From Collinsella sp. (GTDB lineage Bacteria > Actinomycetota > Coriobacteriia > Coriobacteriales > Coriobacteriaceae), in the NCBI GenBank assembly GCA_031295725.1, contig JAUMNV010000171.1, forward strand, positions 1 to 5,087: 5,087 nt of DNA, in the 5' to 3' direction. The position numbers were made by a program, and so were the translations under genes. Positions 1-3,795 of this stretch are shown here, piece by piece (the stretch's first letter is position 1; every line of letters starts with the position of its first letter). The notes beneath the pieces were generated by a model. It was not told the origin of the DNA. It ran no database searches and was given only the letters and a program-made list of their open reading frames with translations.

Positions 1-88
1 TGACCCCCGCGAACTTCGCGGCGGCGGTGGGCCCCATGCCGTCCTCCGTCGCCAGGAGGAAGAGCTCGACCTTCTCCCTGCTGTACAT
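1..88 (-). CDS. IS3-family transposase, N-terminal fragment (helix-turn-helix start of OrfA)
   Basis: This is the first 29 codons of a minus-strand gene that leaves the window at its left edge. The translation starts MYSREKVELFLLATEDG and continues MGPTAAAKFAGV. This is the look of the N-terminal helix-turn-helix of IS3-family OrfA proteins (MYS..E...ELYL...G...AA...GV). The start is supported by a good Shine-Dalgarno sequence: plus-strand CCTCC at 94-98 reads GGAGG on the coding strand, five bases before ATG. The DDE catalytic domain and any programmed frameshift between OrfA and OrfB would lie outside the window and cannot be judged. The fragment is too short to name the exact IS, so the family call rests on the N-terminal motif plus the IS-like leader. 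Confidence 0.7.
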   Translation of the reverse strand, partial: MYSREKVELFLLATEDGMGPTAAAKFAGV

Positions 89-103
89 GCGAACCTCCAG
101 TCC

Positions 104-120
104 GGACCGCCCCGCGGTCC
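104..120. repeat. Perfect GC-rich inverted repeat in the IS leader
   Basis: GGACCGC at 104-110 and GCGGTCC at 114-120 are exact inverted copies separated by CCC. The hairpin stands five bases upstream of the transposase Shine-Dalgarno (94-98). Such hairpins near a transposase start can damp translation when transcription enters from outside the element, as known for IS10 and IS50. That role here is only an inference. It might also be part of the end-recognition region. Confidence 0.5.
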
Positions 121-192
121 AACTTTCTGTCCGCACCCCCAACAGTCCCTATTTCACCGCAACTGCGTTGGGGTGTGACCGGGGCACAAAGA

Positions 193-253
193 TGCGGTGC
201 CGCTTGGAGGAAAAGACCGGAAGCAAAGGTCCATTCCTCCAGACGGCGCCGCA
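193..253 (+). repeat. Long imperfect inverted repeat (61-nt hairpin)
   Basis: Bases 193-202 pair with 244-253 (10 pairs, one G-U). After one mismatch (203/243), 204-212 pairs with 234-242 (9 pairs, one G-U). A 2x2 internal loop follows, then 215-218 pairs with 228-231 around a nine-base loop. That gives 23 pairs in all. Both wobbles pair only in plus-strand RNA. No strong T-run follows on either side, so it does not look like a simple intrinsic terminator. Function unknown. Confidence 0.55.
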
Positions 254-266
254 GCTGTTTTGATGG

Positions 267-313
267 CTCGGCTTTCGTCGATGTGGCTTAGTTGAGCGCG
301 ACTGTCAGCCGAG
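267..313. repeat. Short inverted repeat CTCGGCT / AGCCGAG
   Basis: CTCGGCT at 267-273 and AGCCGAG at 307-313 are exact inverted copies with a 33-base spacer. The overlapping heptamer GGCTCGG (265-271) recurs at 324-330 and can also pair with CCGAGCC at 408-414. The stretch could therefore form alternative structures with the neighbouring large hairpin. This may equally be chance in GC-rich DNA. Confidence 0.3.
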
Positions 314-318
314 TAGAC

Positions 319-419
319 AAAGCGGCTCGGGGGCGTGTCGCTTCCGTCACGTTCTATCAGCATACAAGACGGTTTCGGTTCTTGTCCGTGACGGAAACGG
401 CGCGCTTCCGAGCCGTTTT
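319..419 (+). repeat. 33-pair imperfect inverted repeat forming a ~100-nt hairpin
   Basis: Arm 319-351 pairs with arm 387-419 over 33 consecutive positions without a bulge. In plus-strand RNA this gives 27 Watson-Crick pairs, five G-U pairs and one C-A mismatch (341/397). The loop (352-386) contains a further stem, ACAAGA at 364-369 with TCTTGT at 380-385. The 3' arm ends in TTTT (416-419), so a plus-strand transcript could terminate here. Read on the minus strand five of the wobbles become A-C mismatches, so the structure is weaker that way. It could be a terminator, a structured RNA or the remains of a palindromic element. Confidence 0.6.
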
Positions 420-457
420 AAAAGAAAGGGGGCGAGGTCTAGGGCACACCCCCTTTC
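420..457 (-). terminator. Rho-independent terminator of the kdgK-eda operon
   Basis: GAAAGGGGG at 424-432 and CCCCCTTTC at 449-457 form a perfect nine-pair stem with a 16-base loop. Read on the minus strand the stem is followed at once by TTTT (420-423). It begins 17 bases after the eda stop codon, the usual position for an intrinsic terminator. Confidence 0.75.
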
Positions 458-474
458 ACGATAGAGAGCTAAAC

Positions 475-1116
475 CTAGCCGCGGACCTTCTTGACGACGT
501 CCATGGCCTCGCGGGCGATCTGCTCGACCTTGGAGAAGTCGCCGTCGGCAAACAGGGCCGGCTTGACCATCCAGGTGCCACCGCAGGCGATGATGGCGGA
601 GGAGCTCAGGTACTCCTCGACGTTGGCGGTGCTCACGCCGCCGGTGGGCATAAAGCGGTGACCGACAAACGGAGCGGCGAGGGCCTTGATGGTGTTCAGG
701 CCGCCATACTGGGACGCGGGGAAGAACTTGGTGACCTTGAGGCCCAGGTTCTCGGCTGCGGTGACCTCGGAGGGGGTCACGGTGCCGGGAAGGACGGGCA
801 GGTCGATGTCGATGCAGTGCTTCACAACGTCCTCGTTGTAACCCGGGGAGACGATGAACTTGGCACCGGCTGCGCGGGCCTGCTCAACCTGCTCGACGGT
901 CAGGACAGTGCCGGCGCCAACGCACATCTCGGGCTCGGACTCGGCCATAGCGGCGATGCACTCGGCGGCGCAGGCGGTGCGGAAGGTGACCTCGGCGGAC
1001 TTCATGCCAGCTGCCATAAGGGCGTGGGCGAGCGGAGCGGCGTCCTCGACCTTGTCGAGCACGACGACCGGCACGATGCCCAGGGACTCAAGCGTGGTGT
1101 AGAACTGATCGAACAT
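475..1116 (-). CDS. eda: 2-keto-3-deoxy-6-phosphogluconate (KDPG) aldolase
   Basis: The 213-residue product is a class I aldolase of the KDPG/KHG family. It cleaves KDPG to pyruvate and glyceraldehyde-3-phosphate in the cytoplasm, the last step of hexuronate breakdown, and also acts in the Entner-Doudoroff route. Family signatures are in order: AEVTFRT with Glu42 and Arg46, VGAGTV with Thr70, VSPGYNE around 89-95, TKFFPAS with the Schiff-base Lys130, PTGGVS at 157-162 and ACGGTWMV near 177-184. Length matches the family (about 205-215). I chose the ATG at 1114-1116 because AAAGGAA (minus strand, 1127-1121) lies just upstream. A longer in-frame start at 1161 has no such site and adds residues foreign to the family. 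It is downstream of kdgK on the same strand, across a structured 253-base gap, and is followed by an intrinsic terminator. The identification is firm. Specificity for KDPG rather than a KHG or galactonate analogue rests on the kdgK neighbour. Confidence 0.95.
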   Translation of the reverse strand: MFDQFYTTLESLGIVPVVVLDKVEDAAPLAHALMAAGMKSAEVTFRTACAAECIAAMAESEPEMCVGAGTVLTVEQVEQARAAGAKFIVSPGYNEDVVKHCIDIDLPVLPGTVTPSEVTAAENLGLKVTKFFPASQYGGLNTIKALAAPFVGHRFMPTGGVSTANVEEYLSSSAIIACGGTWMVKPALFADGDFSKVEQIAREAMDVVKKVRG

Positions 1117-1165
1117 AATGTTCCTTTCGATGTATGGCGCGCATGGGCGCGTGATTGCCAAATAT

Positions 1166-1247
1166 GCTGGTCAGGAGCCGATTTTGGATTGGTTATCGGA
1201 GGCACTGCTTGGGGTTCAAGCAATTCCAAAACCGGCTGCTCGACCAG
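1166..1247 (-). repeat. Large two-stem hairpin in the eda leader
   Basis: Bases 1176-1187 pair with 1226-1237 (12 pairs). A G/G mismatch (1175/1238) follows, then 1173-1174 with 1239-1240, a bulged base at 1241, and 1167-1172 with 1242-1247. This makes 20 pairs. The one wobble (1181/1232) pairs only in minus-strand RNA, the sense of the operon. Inside the 38-base loop, TGCTTG (1206-1211) pairs with CAAGCA (1217-1222). The structure would stand about 50 bases upstream of the eda start in a kdgK-eda transcript. Confidence 0.55.
1192..1219 (-). promoter_or_regulatory. Possible internal promoter for eda
   Basis: On the minus strand TTGAAC (1219-1214) and GATAAC (1197-1192) are separated by 16 bases. 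This would start transcription about 70 bases before the eda ATG. The -35 overlaps the apical stem of the 1166-1247 hairpin. Matches to the sigma-70 consensus are moderate, and the eda message may come only from the kdgK promoter. Confidence 0.25.
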
Positions 1248-1261
1248 TCATGTAGGAAATG

Positions 1262-1299
1262 CCAGGCAAAACCGGAATGGGACTGGTGGTTTTGCCCGG
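1262..1299 (-). repeat. 12-pair hairpin between kdgK and eda
   Basis: CCAGGCAAAACC (1262-1273) pairs with GGTTTTGCCCGG (1288-1299) around a 14-base loop. The only imperfect position (1264/1297) is U-G in minus-strand RNA and A-C in plus-strand RNA. No U-run follows on the operon strand, so it is not a classical terminator. It may stabilise or help process the mRNA. Confidence 0.6.
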
Positions 1300-1315
1300 C
1301 CGGAGGAATCGGGGA

Positions 1316-1355
1316 GCGGGCCGCAGGGGTATGGGATTGGAAAGCTGCGGCCCGC
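1316..1355 (-). repeat. Perfect 11-pair GC-rich hairpin just after kdgK
   Basis: GCGGGCCGCAG (1316-1326) and CTGCGGCCCGC (1345-1355) are exact inverted copies with an 18-base loop. The stem begins 14 bases after the kdgK stop codon on the coding strand. There is no U-run after it (minus strand continues TCCCCG). It is therefore more likely a 3'-end stabiliser or an attenuating structure than an efficient intrinsic terminator. Confidence 0.65.
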
Positions 1356-1369
1356 GGAATGGAGACGGA

Positions 1370-2404
1370 CTAGCGTGCGACGCGAGTGCCACCGTCGGCG
1401 GCTGATGCCACGGCTGCGATCTCGTCTGCGGTCACCAAGTTGGAATCGCCCTTGATGGTGAGCTTGAGGATCGAGGCCGCGATGGCGTAGTTGACGGCAG
1501 CCTGCGGGTCAAAGTCGTTGATGAGGGCATGGACGAGGCCGGCGTTGAAAGCGTCGCCGGCGGCAACGCCCTCGAGCACGTGTACATCGTGAGCAGGGGA
1601 GAACCAGTGCTCGCCGCTCTCGGCGTCAAAGAGCATGCCCATCCAGATGGAGCGCTCGACGCAGGAGATGTTGCGGACGACCGAGGCGACCTTCTTGCAG
1701 CCGTACTCGGCGCAGATCTGGCGGGCCATCTCGACGTAGGTGTCGCGCTCCTCGATGCCGTGGGAAAGGGAGCCAGAGACGCAGGTCATGCCAAGGCCGG
1801 CAGGCGCATCCTCGTCGTTGGCGATGCAGATGTCGACGAGCGGCAGGAGTTCCTTCATGGTGGCCTGCGACTTCTCGGGCGACCACATCTTGCCGCGATA
1901 GTTCACGTCACACACGGTGGTGATGCCCTTGGCGCGGCAGGCGGCGAGCGCATCCTTGCAGGCGGCGGCCATCTCATCGGAGACGGCGGGGGTCACGCCG
2001 GAGAAATAGAAGACATCGATGCCCTTGAGGATCTCGTCCCAGTTAAAGACGTCGCGCTTGGCCATGTTGATGGCAGAGTACTTGCGGTCGTAGACGCAAC
2101 CGTTACCGCGCTGCGAGGCGCCGACCTCAAACACATAGGAGCCAAGACGGTCGCCCTGACGCACGACGCGCGTGGTGTCGACGCCGTAGGCCTTCAGCGA
2201 ACGCAGGGCGCACTCGCCCAGACGGTTGGCCGGGACAACGGAGACGTAAGCGGCCTTGTCGCCCTGGTAGGCCAGGGAAAGCGCAGTGTTGGCCTCGGCG
2301 CCGCCGTAGCGGACGTCAAACTCGGTTGCCTGCTCAATACGCAGGTGGTCTTTGGGTGAGAGTCTCATCATGATCTCGCCGAAGGTAAGAACCGTTTTAC
2401 CCAT
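1370..2404 (-). CDS. kdgK: 2-keto-3-deoxygluconate kinase (PfkB/ribokinase family)
   Basis: The 344-residue product is a PfkB-family sugar kinase that uses ATP to convert 2-keto-3-deoxygluconate into KDPG in the cytoplasm, feeding Eda. Visible signatures: the N-terminal strand TVLTFGEIMMRLSP, the substrate-binding GGAEANTALSLA (34-45), SGVTPAVSD (135-143), DVNYRGKMW (166-174) with the N-x-R sugar contact, CIANDEDA (193-200), and the ATP-side motif GVAAGDAFNAGL (279-290) with catalytic base Asp284. The usual D-T-x-GAGD motif is here E-G-V-AAGD, a tolerated type of variation (E. coli KdgK has AAGD). The start at 2402-2404 follows AAAAGGAG on the minus strand (2422-2415) with a rather long ten-base spacer. 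Upstream in-frame codons to 2467 cross a palindrome and do not resemble the family. It is the first gene of the operon with eda and is divergent from a LacI-family regulator. Substrate assignment relies on family resemblance plus the eda neighbour. Confidence 0.92.
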   Translation of the reverse strand: MGKTVLTFGEIMMRLSPKDHLRIEQATEFDVRYGGAEANTALSLAYQGDKAAYVSVVPANRLGECALRSLKAYGVDTTRVVRQGDRLGSYVFEVGASQRGNGCVYDRKYSAINMAKRDVFNWDEILKGIDVFYFSGVTPAVSDEMAAACKDALAACRAKGITTVCDVNYRGKMWSPEKSQATMKELLPLVDICIANDEDAPAGLGMTCVSGSLSHGIEERDTYVEMARQICAEYGCKKVASVVRNISCVERSIWMGMLFDAESGEHWFSPAHDVHVLEGVAAGDAFNAGLVHALINDFDPQAAVNYAIAASILKLTIKGDSNLVTADEIAAVASAADGGTRVAR

Positions 2405-2449
2405 GGTCGCGCAGCTCCTTTTACTCGTGCGTACACCTTTGATATGGCG

Positions 2450-2467
2450 TTGGCACGCAGGTGCCAA
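2450..2467. promoter_or_regulatory. 18-bp perfect palindrome in the kdgK leader
   Basis: TTGGCAC (2450-2456) and GTGCCAA (2461-2467) are exact inverted copies around GCAG, 46 to 63 bases before the kdgK start. It could be a dimer binding site for a second regulator, or a stable hairpin with a four-base loop in the leader RNA. It does not resemble the LacI-type repeats further upstream. Confidence 0.45.
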
Positions 2468-2508
2468 GACGGTAGGGTGCGTCTTTGCACCTCCGTGTCA
2501 ACGCTTGC

Positions 2509-2535
2509 CGAAATCGGTTTACGAAATCGGTTTCG
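2509..2535. promoter_or_regulatory. Tandem LacI-type operator-like repeats (probable KdgR sites)
   Basis: CGAAATCGGTTT occurs at 2509-2520 and again at 2522-2533, a 13-base period. The second copy extends to CGAAATCGGTTTCG (2522-2535), a near-perfect palindrome with one mismatched pair and the central CG typical of LacI-family operators. The pair lies just downstream of the predicted kdgK start of transcription and over the -35 region of the divergent regulator gene. A bound repressor there would block both directions. The protein encoded next door is the obvious candidate ligand, but this is inferred. Confidence 0.65.
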
Positions 2536-2554
2536 TTTCGAGTTGTAGTATACT
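2526..2554 (+). promoter_or_regulatory. Predicted promoter of the LacI-family regulator gene
   Basis: TATACT at 2549-2554 is a good -10 on the plus strand. The expected -35 (about 2526-2531) falls inside the second operator repeat and matches the consensus poorly. The -10 overlaps that of the divergent kdgK promoter, because AGTATACT (2547-2554) is itself a palindrome. This arrangement suggests weak, autorepressed expression. Confidence 0.4.
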
Positions 2555-2592
2555 CACCTACAGCGTTTTGCAACCGAGATTTTTAAAAAAAT
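2547..2592 (-). promoter_or_regulatory. Predicted kdgK-eda promoter with A/T-rich upstream tract
   Basis: On the minus strand TTGCAA (2573-2568) and TATACT (2552-2547) are separated by 15 bases, somewhat short for a sigma-70 promoter. Immediately upstream of the -35 is an A/T tract (2580-2590), unusual in this GC-rich sequence and placed like an UP element. Transcription would begin near 2540, leaving a leader of about 135 bases that contains the operators and the 18-bp palindrome. Confidence 0.5.
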
Positions 2593-2638
2593 GCCTAAAA
2601 TGGCTCAGACTGCTGACAATTGGGAAACGGGGTGCGCC

Positions 2639-3661
2639 ATGGCGCAGATGAGAATCAAGGACATTGCCGCCGAGGCGGGTGTGAGCCCGGCCACGGTCTC
2701 GCGCTATCTCAACAACCGTCCCGGGCAAATGACCGAGGAGACCCGCGCCCGCATCGCCGAGGTCATCGAGCGCACCGGCTATCGCCCACGTGCTGCCGCG
2801 CGCAATCTGCGCAGCTCGCGTACCAACCTCATCGGTGTGATCCTGGCCGACATCGCCAACCCGTTCTCGAGCGCCATGCTTGAAGGACTTTCCGCCAGCG
2901 CCGCCGCGCGCGGCTGCTCGCTCATGACGGCCATTAGCGGCAACGACCCCGCTAAGGAGGCCGAGTCGCTCGCCAGACTTATCGATGCTGGTGTGGACGG
3001 CCTGGTCGTCAACACCTGCGGCGGTAACGACGAGGCGATCGCCGCGGCAGCGGGACGCCTGCCCGTCGTGCTGCTCGACCGCGATGTTGTCGACGGCGGT
3101 GCTGACCTGGTGACATCTAACAACCGCGAGCTGGTCGCCGGCTTGGTAGACGCCTTGGCCGCCGCTGGTAGCGAGCGCCTGTGCCTGCTCACCGAGGCAA
3201 GCGACGCCAGCCCCGTGCGTCGAGAGCGCGCCGAGGCCTTTGCCGACGAGCTTTCGCGCCGCGGCCTTGCCGGCGAGGTTGTCACCTTGGCCGATGGCGG
3301 TGCCACTGGCGTTGGCCGCTTGGACGAGACCATCCGCGGCTATGCGGGCAAAAGGCTCGGCCTCATCGCCGTCAACGGCCTGGTTTTCCTGCGTCTGACC
3401 GAGGCGCTAGCGCAGCTGGGACCCTCGCTGCCGGCGGGGCTCAAGATCGCGACGTTTGACGACTACCCCTGGAACCATGTGCTCTTTGGTGGCGTGACCA
3501 CGGCCGCGCAGGACACCCTCACCATTGCCGAGCGCGTGGTCGAGCGCCTGTCCGAGCGCATCGACATCGTTACCACTACGGTGGGCGAGGCCGCAAAGCT
3601 GGCGCCCAAACGCATCGAGATTCCCGGCCACATCGAACACCGCGCCTCAACCTCGCGCTAA
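2639..3661 (+). CDS. kdgR: LacI-family transcriptional regulator, probable repressor of kdgK-eda
   Basis: The 340-residue product has the standard LacI/GalR layout. An N-terminal helix-turn-helix (RIKDIAAEAGVSPATVSRYL, residues 5-24) is followed by the rest of the DNA-binding domain to TGYRPRAAARNLRSS (46-60), with the hinge around 50-60. A periplasmic-binding-protein-like sensor domain then begins at NLIGVILADIANPF (63-76). The C-terminal part has the typical IATFDDYPW segment before a TT-x-AQDT stretch. It is divergent from kdgK, and LacI-type repeats lie between the two genes, so it probably controls them. B. subtilis KdgR is a LacI-family protein with an equivalent neighbourhood. The inducer is probably 2-keto-3-deoxygluconate or a related acid (inference). 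I prefer the ATG at 2639, preceded by GGGG six bases upstream. In-frame ATGs at 2591 and 2600 lack a Shine-Dalgarno and would add residues absent from the family. The ATG at 2648 is also possible. The symbol rests on context rather than on a diagnostic motif. Confidence 0.85.
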   Translation: MAQMRIKDIAAEAGVSPATVSRYLNNRPGQMTEETRARIAEVIERTGYRPRAAARNLRSSRTNLIGVILADIANPFSSAMLEGLSASAAARGCSLMTAISGNDPAKEAESLARLIDAGVDGLVVNTCGGNDEAIAAAAGRLPVVLLDRDVVDGGADLVTSNNRELVAGLVDALAAAGSERLCLLTEASDASPVRRERAEAFADELSRRGLAGEVVTLADGGATGVGRLDETIRGYAGKRLGLIAVNGLVFLRLTEALAQLGPSLPAGLKIATFDDYPWNHVLFGGVTTAAQDTLTIAERVVERLSERIDIVTTTVGEAAKLAPKRIEIPGHIEHRASTSR

Positions 3662-3697
3662 CCGCTCGATCGCAACGGCCTGTTCGCACACGTTTTT

Positions 3698-3791
3698 TGA
3701 GCGCTTGATACGCTTTAACCCTGCGGAAACATTTTTCTGCGATAGTATCTGCGATATAGACCAGTCGAAACCCGCCCGAAAGAAAGGGGAG
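3698..3791 (+). promoter_or_regulatory. Leader of the glutamine synthetase-like gene, with a 12-bp tandem repeat
   Basis: TCTGCGATA occurs at 3736-3744 and 3748-3756 with a 12-base period, and CTGCG also occurs at 3721-3725. A weak -10 (TATAGA, 3755-3760) has only TTTTTC at the -35 position. TTGATA at 3705-3710 has no good -10 at proper spacing. The strong Shine-Dalgarno GGGGAG (3786-3791) lies four bases before the ATG. The repeat could bind a regulator, but I recognise no known nitrogen-control site such as a GlnR/TnrA box. I see no clear terminator after the regulator gene, although a T6 tract stands at 3693-3698. Confidence 0.3.
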
Positions 3792-3795
3792 CGAC

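Larger units (their letters stand above)
1..156 (-). mobile_element. IS3-type insertion sequence, 5' terminal portion (rest outside window)
   Basis: A transposase start codon lies at 86-88, reading out of the window to the left, with a short leader upstream of it. The leader, read on the minus strand, contains GGACTGT, then a G-run, then GGACAGAAAGTTGGAC. This resembles the terminal repeats of IS150-like IS3 elements as I remember them. IS3-family ends begin with TG. The two candidate TG positions on the minus strand correspond to an outer edge at 144 or at 156, and I cannot decide between them without the other terminal repeat. No target-site duplication can be assessed because the far end is not in the window. 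The element sits downstream of the eda terminator, so it does not break any gene seen here. Confidence 0.6.
157..423. other. Gene-free, hairpin-rich intergenic stretch; possible plus-strand structured RNA
   Basis: Between the IS end and the eda terminator I find no convincing coding region, only short frames without ribosome binding sites or family resemblance. The stretch is dominated by inverted repeats at 193-253, 267-313 and 319-419. In the two long ones every wobble position (198:248, 204:242, 322:416, 331:407, 332:406, 336:402, 338:400) is G-U in plus-strand RNA but A-C in minus-strand RNA. This hints that the functional transcript, if any, is the plus strand, ending at the TTTT at 416-419. 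I see no convincing plus-strand promoter, and the structure matches no RNA family that I recognise. Alternatives are a decayed palindromic mobile element or a stacked bidirectional terminator. Confidence 0.3.

Noticed and set aside
1117..1161. Upstream ATG at 1161 as the eda start
   Set aside because: The extra 15 residues do not resemble KDPG aldolases, and the AAAGGAA site at 1121-1127 belongs to the ATG at 1116.
292..1455. 387-codon open frame on the plus strand across eda and the kdgK end
   Set aside because: It covers the antisense of eda and crosses two hairpin-rich gaps; low-complexity GLGDLGG-type sequence, no family resemblance and no ribosome binding site.
1529..2359. 276-codon open frame on the plus strand opposite kdgK
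   Set aside because: Antisense shadow of kdgK with repetitive Gly/Asp/Val content; kdgK itself has clear PfkB motifs.
2450..2467. Sigma-54 promoter suggested by TTGGCAC
   Set aside because: The GG and GC elements are one base too close (TTGGCACG then TGCC), so the -24/-12 spacing fails; the site is better seen as a palindrome.
2591..2638. ATG at 2591 as start of the LacI-family regulator
   Set aside because: It lies in an A/T tract without a ribosome binding site, and the added 16 residues precede the conserved LacI start without resemblance to the family.
2779..3333. 184-codon open frame on the minus strand opposite the LacI-family gene
   Set aside because: Ser/Arg/Ala-rich reverse-strand artefact of a GC-rich gene, with no Shine-Dalgarno or domain.
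3662..3700. Intrinsic terminator of the LacI-family gene at the T6 tract 3693-3698
   Set aside because: No stem of more than a few pairs precedes the T-run.
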